Assembly: GCA_963691655.1 (NCBI GenBank)
Contig: OY829328.1
Location: 6,786,204-6,850,203 of the forward strand
Origin: Toxonevra muliebris
Taxonomy: Eukaryota; Arthropoda; Insecta; Diptera; Pallopteridae
Reading direction: 5' to 3'
Length of the DNA stretch: 64,000 nt
Below the pieces are notes generated by a model, which saw only the letters and a list, made by a program, of their open reading frames with translations, was not told the DNA's origin and made no database searches. Numbering within the stretch: the stretch's first letter is position 1; every line of letters begins with the position of its first letter. The translations under genes and the position numbers were made by a program. Below, one piece after another: positions 1 to 12,323 of this stretch.

Positions 1-74
1 ATTGTCACTGATTTTCTTGTCACTCATTTTCATGTCCGTATTCTTTTACAAATGTGACAAGAATAGCTGCGAAC

Positions 75-645
75 CAGTGTTGTCAGACCGTTTGCTTCAG
101 AAATCCCAAGTTCGTATGCGAAAATCTCTATTTATCCCATTTCAAAAGGTCAAAAGTCCCTCGAAAAATTACATTTAAATTAAATTATAGAACAGTCTGT
201 ATATTAAAAATTATGTAGGTATTACTTTTCTGAAATTGTGGACAAAGACAAAACTCAAAAAATATTCAATTATTTTCGGGATAGTTCGATTTAAAAGATC
301 CCGATTTATCGATTTATTCGAGGTTATATTCGTCGAATCGTTTCTAAGTCAAAATTATTCAAGCATAAAAAAATTTTTATGATTGTCCCCTTTAAGCGTC
401 AAGTGAGCGAATAATTACAATAAAAAAATAATTTTGGGTCTAGGACCGTGTTAAACATTTTTAGAATTTCTCTGCGTTTCCAAATAATACTAGAGCCAAA
501 ATCAAACACAAAACAAAATTTTTCGCAACTTATAACAAAAGTTTGTTATAAGTAAAGTTTGTAAAATGTTTGCTAATTGAGAATTATTTTAATTCATACC
601 AAAAATCGCATATTATGGGCGAAATCCCACAATCTGACAACACTG
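75..645. mobile_element. hAT-like non-autonomous element, 571 bp
   Basis: The element starts with CAGTGTTGTCAGA and ends with its exact reverse complement, a 13/13 terminal match. The flanking octamers are CTGCGAAC (67-74) and CTGCAGAC (646-653), which agree at 6 of 8 positions, as an ageing 8-bp hAT duplication would. The interior is AT-rich and has no open frame of transposase length. The family assignment rests on the CAGTG terminus and the 8-bp spacing only. Confidence 0.62.
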
Positions 646-2739
646 CTGCAGACTTAATTTAATCCGCTCGGTGATCTAGTAGCTGCGTTCTAGACTCTCA
701 TCTCTAGGGTTTGGGTTGATAAGAGGTCGAATAAGAAGTTTACCAAAGATTAAACGAAAGTTGAACAAGAAGTTGAACGAATAGGCCATAGAAATAGAAC
801 ATTTCCTTGAAAAAGAAGTAAAAACACAAATTCAAAAAGTAGTGGAACATAAAGTTGAAGAAGAAAATTGTTAAGAAATCAAGCAAACATTTTAACAATA
901 GTTAGGTGAAAAGAAAACGGGAATAATTAACAACTGCAGGAAATTTTTTTTTTCTTTTTTTGTTAATACTCGCTTATTTTTTCCATATTGTTTGTTCAAT
1001 TATTTTATAAATATTTCAATAAAATTATCCTACTGTATTTTTTTCTTCTAAGCTTAACTCATCAAAGCATACAACGGTAATTATATCAAGTGATAAATAT
1101 CTTAGCAAACAACAACACACAGCAATAAGAACAACAACAACCACTGTGAAACTTAAAAAACATGTAAAAGCAAAAACTAATTTCTTCCTGGAGCTGCATG
1201 CAATGTCGTCAACATGAACCAACAACTATCAACGAAGCACCAAAGAGTGAATGCCACCACAAAATTAGATACGAAAACATGCAGCAAACTTTAAGAGCAT
1301 CAGCAGCATCTGCTGCTGCTGTAGCGAGCATTGGACAACATTTTCATTTATATACATACATTCGAATATTTATAAATGCGAAGGTTGCGAGGATGCGAGC
1401 GAGTGGCTGCGAGAAACATTGAATGTTGCAACCAAATATGGCAGGGATGCTGGTTTGGTTGCTAGTTGTATTGAGTTCTTGTTGTTAAATTTTTTAATTT
1501 TTTTTTTTTGTTGCGTTGGCATAGTAAAAATATATTTTATTAATTTAACCGTTGTTGTATCTATGAGATACACTTACAGAAATAGAGAACTACTGCTGCT
1601 GTGAAACAAGTTTATTTTACTTGGTGCTATGTTGACGTTTAATAAATTTAAGAAACTGTGGGTATATTGTGGCTGCATGCGGTTACACTCGACAGAACAG
1701 CGTCCCTACAATTGTCTCTGCCTACGGTTACCCTGTACAGTGAGGCTGTGAAACACGAGGGCGATTATTTATTGTCAGTAAACAAGGTCAAATACGGAGG
1801 AAGTTAATTTTAAGGAAAACGCAACTACAACTATATCCAACACATATCAAGATATAATACTTCCCCCTTTTTTTTGAGTCATTCCTTCATTTTATAGTTC
1901 TTAGAGAGATAAATCATATACGATTTGGTTCAATCGATTAAATTTTTAAAAGTTCAACTTCTTCAGTCACTCAGGCTCGAAAATATGCAAATTATTCTGG
2001 TAGCTACCAGCAGACATTGCAACATTTTCTCATGTTGATATTGTTAGAATTCAATGAAATTCATTTACGATCATTTAGAATGCAATTAAAAAGCTTCAAC
2101 TTAGCTCTTCTACTCCTATTCATAGAGTTACGTAAGCACAATTCGCTTGTGGACTTATATTGGATGAAGTGGTTTTTCCAATGATGGAATGCAGCTGAAG
2201 TGATGCGCATTGTGCATATGCAGTAAAATGTAGGGCGGAAAGATCGGAAATTGCACAGCCTCCAGTTTGACCAGTTATAATTGAAACAAAAAACCTATGG
2301 AATATCAAAATATAATAGTAGAAAAAGATGATAGAAAGAAATATCTGGACTCAATACGTATAAATATTATTTATTATTCAAAAGCGAATAATAATGGTCA
2401 TAAAGCAGAATCAAAAATTACACTGTGCAACAATTTGACTCTTTACAAAATCAAATGTCAAATGGATAACTTCTTAATGGTAATATGCTGAATCTTGGCC
2501 TTTATTCAGATTTTCTCTACCATGTCTGGGTCCCCCTGTGTGGAGGCCGAACCCCATAATTTTGATATGCACGGGACCAATGTAAAGTTATTTTTATTTT
2601 ACCTTGTTTATTTTTCATAGTTAAGAGAAAGTTGTTTATCAAGGAAGGAAAGAAAAAATATTACTTGGACAGCAATACTCCATACCAGCAATGACTATAC
2701 CGGGTAAACGAACTGGAAACCTATCATTAGATTTTGGTA
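646..2739. other. No gene or element recognised
   Basis: AT-rich sequence. A short stretch at 1281-1330 contains GCA/GCT codon-like repeats, but no splice context or conserved peptide supports an exon. A somewhat GC-richer patch at 1670-1760 is unexplained. Confidence 0.4.
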
Positions 2740-3190
2740 AAAAATTTTCTCATCGAAAAGTAGATGGGGTCTACGAATGTCAAAATTACCTAGGTTTAAC
2801 TTTTTTTAAGAAATTAACTCTTGAAAAAAAATTTTTTTTTATAATCCCTTTGTATTAGTTTAATTGTTGGAAAAAATAATAAAAATTTTTTAGAAGAAAT
2901 ATTCTCCATCAAAAAATAGTTGAAGTTATTGAAGGTCAAAACCACCACAAAAAAGAAGACTCTTTTATCCCAGAAATTAATCTTATTTATTTATTGGCTT
3001 TGAGGAAAATATTTCCAATCAAAAAGTCACCGAAGGTCAAAATTACCAAGGTCCAATTTTTCTTAAGAAATTACTCTTGAAAGTCAATTATTCGATTTTC
3101 GAATCGACAATCATTAGAAAAATTAATAAACAATTTGCGGAGAAAATATTTTCCATTAAAAAATAGTAGGAGTCTTTGAAGGTCCAAACA
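2740..3190 (+). repeat. Diverged tandem repeat, unit roughly 120-140 bp
   Basis: Successive units contain the same ordered phrases: a TTTTCCATCAAAAAGTAG-like start, then GAAGGTCAAAATTACC, then TAAGAAATTAACTCTTGAAA. Copies begin near 2745, 2895, 3008 and 3143 and are clearly diverged. A reverse-oriented copy lies at 4735-4803, so the array may be one arm of an old foldback element. The last unit is cut by the TTAA-flanked insertion at 3198. Confidence 0.6.
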
Positions 3191-3197
3191 ACCTTAA

Positions 3198-3649
3198 CTC
3201 TCTCAGGATTTTCGTTCATAAATGTGTACCTGAATTTGAAAATTTTTTCTGACTTTAATTTAAATGCTAACCAAACATTGATACTGATGACATTGTTGTT
3301 TTTTTCCTCTCTCTATTTTTTTACAATCGAAGTATGACCGCCAACACTATTGTGACTTTTATGGGACAACCTCACGTATTTTTTATTTTATTTTATTGTG
3401 CTCTCAAAGTCGTCGATTTCAAAAAATTATTAAAAATGCTAAATAATAAAAAGTTGTGTAAAAAAAGCACATTTTTGGTAATTCGAAGTATTTTAAATTC
3501 TCTGAACGTTTTTTCGTACACATATATGTACATTGCGGACAGTTAAATCTGGACAGGCAAAAATTCGTGAATATTTGGGGGCTCCTAACCACGGAAATCA
3601 ACATCCCGATTTTTTCCTACTACGGGAAGTACACTTTCTCCTGAGAGGG
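3198..3649. mobile_element. TTAA-flanked, piggyBac-type short element
   Basis: TTAA occurs directly outside both ends (3194-3197 and 3650-3653). The ends are CTCTCTCAGGA and, read inwards from the right, CCCTCTCAGGA, a 10/11 match. The length is 452 bp with no transposase frame. TTAA target duplication with a short terminal repeat is the hallmark of piggyBac-mobilised elements; the assignment is inferred from that alone. Confidence 0.52.
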
Positions 3650-4300
3650 TTAATCCAAAGCGACAAAAAATTTATTTATTTAATAATGATAAAAACTTTC
3701 AGATTTTTAAATAAAGTTTATGCTCGGTTTTATTTGCGTTAAAAAGTTTTCGATGGGATCCATCCCAAAACCTTACACACACTTACACACATCGTCTTAA
3801 ACTTTTAGAATTACCAACTTTAGAGAGCAGAAGAGTAATGCTGAATGTCATGTTTCTGGCCAAACTACTAAATGGTGATATACTTAAATTCCCAATTTTT
3901 ATTAAATGAAGTTAACTTGAGCATACCAAACCGTTGTACAAGGTATCCAGTTATGATTAAACTAAGTACCTGCCGAACTAATTATGAAGAAAATTACCCT
4001 TTTCGTTGTTTTTGCAATGACTTCAACAACCTTCATGGCTTATTTGATTTATCTGATTCTCAATTTAACATGAAAAATACTGTTTTAAAATTTTTAAATG
4101 AATTAACTAGCTGATGATTATAAAATCTGTAGCTGTTGTTTGAAAACCTCTTGGATAGTTCACTTCACCCTTCCACGTGTCGCGTCATACAGAGCAGTCC
4201 GGACTGTGTCTATTTCGGGCACCGATCCGTTCGTTATGCGGATGCGCCCCTCGTGCGATTGGACGGTTGGGATTCGTCGAAAAAAAAAACTATTTTTGTA

Positions 4301-4615
4301 ATTCAAGGTTTGTTAATGGGTTTAGATGAAACGTAATTTTTGTCAAAGTGACAAAGTCGCAACAATGTATAAGTGTTTAATAATTGAAAACGTTACCTAG
4401 AATTATAAGGTTCTTGTTTTCAAGTATTTTCACTGAACAGAAATGATGAATGAAACAAACATAACTGTTTTCTTTATACTTATTTCGTTGAAATTCTCAT
4501 TCTCGTGGCGGGCTCCGAAACGGCCGTATGATTTGCCTGCCCTTTATAAATTGTTGCGACTTTGTCACTTTGACAAAAATGACGTTTCATCTAAACCCAT
4601 TAACAAACCTTGAAC
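4301..4615. mobile_element. MITE with 60-bp inverted ends, family 1 copy a
   Basis: The left arm (4302-4363) and right arm (4551-4614) are near-perfect inverted repeats beginning TTCAAGGTTTGTTAATGGG and running through TTGTCAAAGTGACAAAGTCG. TA lies outside both ends (4299-4300 and 4616-4617), which fits a Tc1/mariner-type target. The arms hold an inner palindrome, TTTGTCA...TGACAAA. Related degraded copies occur at 8920-9045 and 14434-14570. Confidence 0.72.
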
Positions 4616-4734
4616 TATTAAGTATGAAAGAAGTCAAGCTATGGAATCTGAACAACTAGATTTCAGTTTCATAGTCTCTAATAATAATATATATTTTTAA
4701 TTAATTTTTAACTTTTCAAGGGTTTTTTTTTCAT

Positions 4735-4803
4735 GGGTTAATTTTTTAAAAAAGTTGGACCTAGATAATTTTGATTTACGCTGACCCCAACTACTTTTCG
4801 ATT
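4735..4803 (-). repeat. Inverted copy of the 2740-3190 repeat unit
   Basis: Read on the minus strand, the sequence runs ATCGAAAAGTAGTTGGGGTC and then an AAAATTATCTAGGTCCAAC phrase, the same order as the first unit near 2755-2815. Its inverted placement suggests a foldback structure of about 2 kb that was later filled by the two insertions at 3198 and 4301. Confidence 0.55.
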
Positions 4804-6800
4804 GCTCTTTACAAATACAAATATATTGCAAAAACAATTTTTGAAATCGGATAATGTTTATTGGTGCCGCAGCATGTTCAAAGTTTTAGAAGTGGAACAA
4901 TTAAAACCAAAACAACAGAATTGTTCTTATAAGCTTTTCACACGGAGTATAAATAGAGAAATTTCGGTTTCTTTCTCAATTTCAGTTGAAATTGAGTTCT
5001 ACTCAATAAAAAATTACATTACATTACATTATTACATTATATTACAATGTACGTACATTTACATTTTTTCGCAAGTCAATCATGGGTGTATTGAAGGTGA
5101 GATTGCAGCTGTTAATAGCATCAGCTGCTATTTACGCAATCTCACAATTCTCTCCATATATAATTTACGCTTTCTGAAATGCTCTCTATATTGTCTGCAT
5201 AATTCGCCAAATTTTCTATTGTTCCCAAAATATTATCATAAATATTAAAACAATTTATAGTACTTGCACTTCCATTAGGCATTTTATAAACAATAAAATT
5301 GAACTGTCAAAAGAAATTCTATAAGAGGAATGAAAACTCCGTGCGAATGAGTGCCGAAATTGCTCAATTTGGGCTACGTGTGAATAGGCTATTAGAAAAG
5401 AAATCGACAAAATATTGACTGCAAGAGCCTGCGGCTATTTAGTTTAGCCAGCACAAATCTGGTAGTGAATCCGAATTGGATTAGTGGCTAAACTAACAAT
5501 CGGTTATTTAATTCGAAACAAATCCTAGTTCAAGGTTGAATTCGAATATCGCTTTATAGTCAATTAACGTTATCACTCTGGACAGAAATCATTAGACGCT
5601 GATAGCCAACTTTAAAATTATAAAAAATAAAAAAATAGAATCAGTTCGAATTAAACATTTACTTTTAGCACTTAACAAACTAATCAACGTTTTTTTTTTA
5701 ATAATAATTAGTATATTATATAAAGAAAATGGAAACCCAAACTTAAGCTCAAAAGAAACTAACTAAGAATCGATCGATCAATGGTTTGAAATCACGCATT
5801 ATTATGTCAAGATTGCGATATGAAGAAAACAAGATGCAGCAATATCGGCAACAACAACCACAGCAATAACAACAAGCTTCTTGATAAAGTCAAAAGATTT
5901 TAGCACTTTTCATTAAAAAGTTGTAGCTATTGCTACATTTGCTAGCGAAAACGTTCGTTTGCAAGCATGAGAATGACTGCGCTATACACACGAATGTTGA
6001 TGGTTCGATGTTGATGATGATCTTAGTGCAAAGCACAGCACCATCACTTGATTGACAACAGCAACAGCGCAATGTTAGCAATAGTTTAAGGTACATTGAT
6101 CGATCGTGAAAGAAGTTTTTTTTTTTCTCTGAGATTTTCTAGACTAAATGAAAAATTTTAACGAGTTGTTCACGTTCACTGAACAACATTTAAACGCATC
6201 AATTGCTTTTAAGTACAAAAACATGTATGAGACGTGGAACAGCAACAACATCAATAGCAAGTTGTTGCATGCTGCAATAGAAAGCGCGCTCAAATGTGTC
6301 ATTCAACCTTTAAGTGTAGTAATTTTAATGAGAAGTGAGAGAAGTCTGAAGATCTTCTAGTTCTTTAGAGTTATCTGTAATTTCTCCAAAGTTTTCGTGT
6401 GTGAGGCAATTGCGATTGATTGAAATGTTGAGTAGAGAAAATTCTTTTGACTTGATGATAGCTTCAGTTGCCTTTAGGTTGATAGGATAATCGAACAGTC
6501 AAACGTTTAATTGAAACGTTTAATTTTTTAATCTATTTTTTTTTCTCTGTTCTTTGAATTGAAAAGGTTGATGCCATTTTATAAGAACAAGTATTGAGAT
6601 AAGATAATGTAATCTAATTTTTATTTAAAAACAAGATAAAACTAAAAGCATTTCGTCACACTTATTTTAATTGTAAAAGTTAAAATAAACAAAATAATTT
6701 AATGAAGTCGACTGCAAATCTATTTCCTTAAATGTTGTTTGAAGACTTTTGTCAAAGTTTCGCATAACATTTCCCCCAAACAGCTTTCTTTTACAAGCTG
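4804..6800. other. No gene or element recognised
   Basis: AT-rich, with a short CATTA/TTACATTA simple repeat near 5016-5045. The longest open frame here (about 148 codons, ending 5248) has the composition of translated AT-rich DNA and no recognisable domain. Confidence 0.4.
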
Positions 6801-6814
6801 ACAATTCGTCATAT

Positions 6815-7110
6815 GAGAAATTAAGTGTTGTATGTGGCTTTCGATAGTTTTGAGTAAAATCAATTAAAAATTTGGACTCTTTTTACTTTATTTCAGCAAA
6901 GCAATTTTCTTAAAATTTAAGGAGGATAAACAACCAATATTGGGCTGTTCAGTGTTCAGTTTTTGAGTGTGTACTCCATTTCGATAGAATAATATTGTAA
7001 TTTTAGTTCGGAATTAGATTGTCGTATGTAACAAAATCGAACATTTTTGCACTTGTTAAGCTACATACGACATTTTTAGTCTGAAATCGGTATATGCGAC
7101 ACTTAAATAT
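6815..7110. repeat. Cluster of TGTCGTATGT-like motifs, block 1
   Basis: The decamer TGTCGTATGT, its complement ACATACGACA, or one-base variants occur near 6830, 7020, 7071 and 7092. The same motif reappears in block 2 at 9911-10050. The motifs are spaced irregularly and lie in both orientations, so this is not a simple tandem array. Confidence 0.5.
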
Positions 7111-7427
7111 TAAATGCATTTGAAGTGTATGCTATATATTCTTTTTCGAAATACAGAAAGTAACCGTAATTATTTATATACAGTATGTAACAAAATTGAG
7201 CAAATGAAGGGACATTTTTGGGACATGAAAAAAAGCCAAATTTTGCATCAAATTAAAAAGTATCAGCATAGTAAAGCTTTATCAGATCCAAATGAACAAA
7301 AGTGAAAATAAATTTTTGAAATCAAATAACTCCTTCCGGCTCCAAAAGGGTCTTGAATATACCGAAATTTTGACAATAAATTATGATTTTTCAAAATTGT
7401 GTGTATGTTCTAATAATAAATAAAATA

Positions 7428-8600
7428 CACTCATGATCATGAAAACCGCATCACACCCAGTGGCGTGCCTAGCATTTACTGATGAGGCAAGCCGAGTGCA
7501 TTTTTTTTATCAAACCAAAAAGGCTAAAATTGACAATAAGGGTGGAATGCTCTAGATCCCGATTAAAGCATTGAAGAAGGAATATGGGAGCTCTGTTTAG
7601 ACTTTACCAACGTTTTTAGACGCGCTAAAATATTAACATTAAAAATACAAAATGAGCATATAAATTCAGGAGGTGAACGTAGAAAGGGCATTTTTTGACT
7701 TAAATTGATATAGGCTCCGCAAAAGTATTATTTAAAAAACAAATCGTTGAGTGATATCCTATTTTTTAAACTAAACGATAATTTCTCTTAATATAAACCT
7801 TATTAATAAAACTGAAAATTATCAAATATAAGAAAATGTCAACGGAATGAAAAAATCCAAATTGCAAAGTAACTAAATGTATGGATGTAAATAAGTAAAA
7901 CTATTATTTGAAAAACCTTGTTTTGCTTCATTTTTATTTGAACCTGAACCGAAACACACACTGTTATTTTTTGCTTGAACCTGAACACGAATCCAAATTT
8001 AACCGGTTCGAAACTCTGCTTAAAACTATTGGCGCAAAAAAATAGGAGTAAACGAAAGTGGAGTAAATACTTTACAAATGCCAAACAAAAACTGAAAGCC
8101 AGCTTTTAAGTTCTATATAAAATCATACATAGTAGTAGAAAATTGGTATGCTGCTACTCTTTATGGAACCGCTCATACTAAAAAAGCTATTGAACTTCCT
8201 ATAAGAATAAGCGAGATAGCATGTTATGAAAACATACATTTTCAAATTTTAAAAGAAAATTATTCTTTCAGTTAAAATAAAAGTAGTAATTTTGTAAGTA
8301 CATATTGTACAAATTTTCAGTTAACAATTCTTAGGCAAGCACGGCTTTTGGGCTTATATGGACGTACCGCCACTGATCACACCAATGCCAAGAAAATCAA
8401 TTTATAATGGGAGCTAAACCTGATTTTGTTTGAGCAAATGTAAATTTTCGTATATTTGGGAATTTATTCTATGACTTTTTTTTTTTAAGCAACTTTCCGT
8501 TTCAGAATATGCCAGAGGTGCTCTATGGGACTTAAATCCGGCGAGCTACTTGGTAATACCAGCAGATAAACTCTAATCTCATCGAAAACTGTTGGAGTTC
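7428..8600 (-). pseudogene. Tc1-like transposon relic, split by a hAT insertion
   Basis: The left end, after TA at 7426-7427, starts CACTCATGATCATGAAAACC, a Tc1-type terminal repeat. On the minus strand around 8498-8546 the frame reads SPDLSPIEHLWHIL, the strongly conserved block holding the last catalytic acidic residue (the E of PIEH) of Tc1-family DDE transposases. Nothing upstream of this block is recognisable and the opposite terminus is lost, so this is a C-terminal fragment. A 918-bp element (7458-8375) sits between the terminal repeat and the coding relic. A precise excision would rejoin the Tc1 sequence at a single ATCACACC. Confidence 0.75.
7458..8375. mobile_element. hAT-like element with perfect 8-bp duplication
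   Basis: ATCACACC is present exactly on both sides (7450-7457 and 8376-8383). The ends are CAGTGGCGTGCCTAG and, inverted, CAGTGGCGGTACGTCC, sharing CAGTGGCG. An 8-bp duplication plus a CAGTGGCG terminus is typical of hAT elements. No open frame of transposase length is present in the 918 bp, so it is non-autonomous. It inserted into an older Tc1 relic. Confidence 0.85.
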
Positions 8601-8919
8601 AATTTCTAGTTGAAGAATTTATACTTTATTACTAATAACTTAATGTTTTCTTAATAAATATTTTCTTTGTAAATTGTGTAGAAAATAAAATTTTCAGTTC
8701 CAAATATTTTCTGTAGAATACACTTCATATTTTCACTTAATAAATTAATCACTGCCAATAGAAATATTTTGAGTCTGCAAAAAAATAAAAATCAATAATC
8801 AAACTTTTTTGCTATTTTTAAATTTATCAAAAATTAAGCATTAATAACTAACCTAGTAATTCTCGGCAACATTTTCAATTATTCGACAATTACTTGTATT
8901 GAATGTGTAAATGCTAGTA

Positions 8920-9045
8920 AGAACCATCACAAAGATCACTGATGTGGAATCATGGCGGATTCCAAAACGGCCGTAGGATTTGCCCCAGCTCTTTATATAC
9001 TGTTGCGGCTTAGTCACTTAGTCATTTTACCAATTTGACTAATTA
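8920..9045 (+). repeat. MITE family 1, degraded copy b
   Basis: The sequence carries TCATGGCGGATTCC, AAAACGGCCGTAGGATTTGC and a CTTTATATACTGTTGCGGC phrase, followed by TTAGTCACTTAGTCATTTTA. These align in order with the right half of the 4301-4615 element and, inverted, with 14434-14570. The outer terminal repeats are not recognisable. Confidence 0.6.
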
Positions 9046-9869
9046 AGCCTGATAAACAACACTTTAACTATAAATAACTAACTAATGACGTGGTGCAGTA
9101 GTCGTTCGGGGAAAAAACGTCTTTAACGTGCGAAAGTGCGCCTTAATGGCTTACAGGAACTGCTTCCTAAAATTCCATCCACACTTTTGGGCGTTCACTG
9201 TTCTTTTAATATGGATATAGTAGGAGAAACACATCGAAACCATCCGACTTTGTGGGAACATGCGACGATTATCTGCGCATAGCTCTCTGATTATATAACT
9301 TTTCTCCTGTCTTCCAGAGCCAAATTAATTTAGTGTTTATTCCATTTCCGGTGATTTATTTCCATTCATTTCATTGCCTTCTGCTTATGATTTTAGCACT
9401 TATATTCACGTTGTAATAGCTCTTCAGGTCAGTCCTTATTGTGACTGCACTTTTGAACCGATCTTTTAAGCTTATCCTTTGGTCTCAAATTCGTCTCTAA
9501 TAGCCTTCTTGATGCTTTTGTTCTTTCAAGTGGTCTCAAATTGCTTTTTTTCTAGATAAGCTTAATAGCAGACGAATGAAAACATCAGATTTCTTCACGT
9601 GGAGCGTCAATTGTTTATGCTTTGCAGTTGTTTTTGGCATTCTTTTAAAAACTATTCTTTTCTCCAAACAAGCGCGACAAAAATAGTATAGTTCGTTTAA
9701 ATATATTCTTAAAACGTAAACAAGGGAATCTCCTTTACAGAGGATGTGAAATCTGGGTTTGGTTAGAAAATTTTACCGGAATTGCCATAGTGTTGGCATC
9801 TTATCTTATGGTAGTTTGATGTCGAGTGCATACTGACTTTTTATATGGGCATAATAAGATTTGCTTTAG

Positions 9870-10056
9870 TACATACAACATTTATTTTTCAAACTAAAAT
9901 TGTTTAAATGTCGTATGTGTCGTAAAAAATCAATATATGACATTTAAAAAATAAATCGTTTTTTTTACATTTAGTATGGAAATTTGTCGTTTGGCAGTTA
10001 CATACGACACTTAATTTTGAAATTTCATTGGAAAATGCCACATACGACAAAATGAA
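9870..10056. repeat. Cluster of TGTCGTATGT-like motifs, block 2
   Basis: GTCGTATGTGTCG near 9911, ACATACGACACTTAA near 10004 and ACATACGACA near 10042 repeat the decamer of the 6815-7110 block. Together with that block this gives at least seven occurrences in 3.2 kb. Confidence 0.5.
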
Positions 10057-10059
10057 TAC

Positions 10060-12177
10060 ACCATATCTCGAAAAATATATGCGTTATCGAAAAAGAGGTT
10101 ATGCCAAATGAAAGAGCACCCCAGAAAACCTAAGGATCTGCTCTTAACTCTTTGCCCATGGCAGTGGAAAGAAATGAAAACAGTTTCCAAGTGGAACGAA
10201 AGCAGAAAAAAACTTTAATCATTCTGTCTCATTCGATACAAATAGATCATTTGTTTTAATCCGAGCAATATTTCCGAAAAATATGTGATCTTTTGATAAA
10301 ATAAATTGTAAAAAGTTTGTTATTACAATTATATTTTAAAGTGCATTTTTCTCCAACAATTTCTTCGCGATTGATTTACACGATATCTCTAAAACTATTG
10401 TATCGATTGTCGTCAAATTTACTGTTGATTGGTAAAACATTAATTTTAAAGCAATGAAATATTGATTTAAGATGCGAAATTAAGATTTTTTGTTTTTTCA
10501 GGTTTTAGATTAATTCAGTGAATTGAAATATTTTGAATCAATGAAATCGGAATTTTTGTCCTAATTTTTTAAGCAGTATCTTACTGATTCAAGAGAGCAT
10601 CAGGCCAAAACTTTATCACATTTAAATATCGTAAAAAAATCTAGGATCTGATCGATCTGCTATCTTTATTCAAAAATATTTTTTTTTTTTTTTGTTATGT
10701 GTGTGGATAAATACTTTTTCAATAAAATATTTCAGAGGGTTTGGGACTTAGATTTTTTGTGTGGACAATGACAGTTGAAACTGGTACAAAGTAGGGTTCA
10801 AGATGAACGCTGGCATGGCTGCTGTAGTTTTTAGAACAACATGCCCGTCTCCGTTGAAATCACCGATGAGTAATTGAGGCAACAGCTTTTGGCATTAAGC
10901 ACGTTACTCCGATTTATATTTTTATCAATTTCGGGTATTTTGCCTAATTAAGTATACACATATTTTTTAAACATTGTATTTATTTTTGTTACATTCGACC
11001 GTTACTTGGCACCTTTACCTTGTCCTTGTACTTTTTATTTTAATTTTACTTTTAGTTCAATAAATGCACACATTTAACTCAATCAATTCACGTTTTAGTT
11101 GTTGGATGTAGGAAAAGAAAATTAGAAAAACAGGAAGAGAAACTCCAAGTGAAGGAATTTTTTATTGAATTTCGCATAGTCAAAGTTTCACTAAAGTGGT
11201 CATAAACTGTGAGTGACACATGCGAAGTGTTGACGATGCGTTGAGTTCGTGTCCCTCCTATTCTGCACATTCGTTCATGATGTTCATCGCTTCCAAATAT
11301 AAAATGAAAGTGTGTGTATCTATGTGACATAAAAGTTTTCTGTATTCGGTACGGTGCGATGTATGTATTGATATGAGAAGGTATGGAGTGGAGAACTATA
11401 AAGTAGGGGAAGGGAATTGCAATTTATGACAGAAGAAAAGAATGATTGATATTGAGAAAAAAGTCTGTGGGATTATTGTTTTTTTTTTTAATTCAACAAG
11501 TTTGTCTTTTTAACTATTCACTATACTAAACTTAAGGAATAATTGAGGAAACGAGCTAAAGAATTGATGATGGAATTGGAAAGAAGATATAGCCTTGAAG
11601 ATATTTACTTTCCAAAATTTGTTGTGATTAGAGATGAAATTATTTAAACTTAAAGGACTATGTTGGGAGCCGCATCAATATCACCCATCAATATAGTGCG
11701 TGAAGAAGCCCTCACTCGCTTACATATACACTAGCGTGCTATAATTTGATACATGTACATAATTCATCATCATATTTGTTATTGTTCGGTTTTTGTAATG
11801 CTAACTAAATTTACAATGATCTTACATTTTCGTATAAATCAATTCTGTTCTGTTGCCTTTCGACCGTCATTACGATCAAACTACTTGCTTATTATTAATT
11901 ATAAATTTATTGAATATTAAAACCGTGCTTTGCTTAAATTTTCTTAATCGAACAAATAGCCAACAAAAAAGCTTGTTGACTCAACAAACTATACGGTTTC
12001 TTTTTTGGCTACTACTTTTCAGGATTATAATTTATAAATTTCTGTTTTCTCGGACAAATTTTACATTTTTAGTTTATAATTTTGGAAGCTGCATGTGTTT
12101 GCATGAATTTAAAACTAATTATATTTCAATTTGCTCTATTCTTTATATCGATTGTTACTGAAGTGAATTATTTTAAC
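10060..12177. other. No gene recognised
   Basis: AT-rich. A GAAGAAGCCCTCACTC phrase near 11702 has an inverted partner GAGTGAGGGCTCCTTC near 12709, which could mark ends of a 1-kb element, but 15 bp is too little to claim it. Confidence 0.35.
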
Positions 12178-12323
12178 CACTAGCGGATCCAGACATTCCA
12201 GATATTAATTATTTCGTTTCTTTTTTTTTTTTTTATTCATAACCAACAATCAAAAGATACGAGATTTTCCCTGGTTATGTGGGTGGAATTATCCCTAAAA
12301 TCCTCCCAAGGATCCGCTAACAG
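12178..12323. mobile_element. Short hAT-like MITE, 146 bp
   Basis: The left end is CACTAGCGGATCCAG and the right end inverted is CTGTTAGCGGATCC, sharing TAGCGGATCC. The flanking octamers (ATTTTAAC and TTTTCTAC) agree at 5 of 8. Isolated ends of the same kind occur near 49943 (CTGGATCCGCTAGTG) and 58686 (ACTAGCGGACCCAGG), so the family has several members in the window. Confidence 0.5.

Noticed and set aside
2740..3190. Regularly spaced repeats suggestive of a CRISPR array
   Set aside because: Units are long and diverged, with no constant repeat or unique equal-length spacers, in a clearly eukaryotic sequence.
4802..5248. 148-codon open frame on the plus strand
   Set aside because: Begins inside the inverted repeat copy and has no ATG near its start; composition follows the AT-rich DNA, with CATTA repeats translated as ITLHYYII-like residues.
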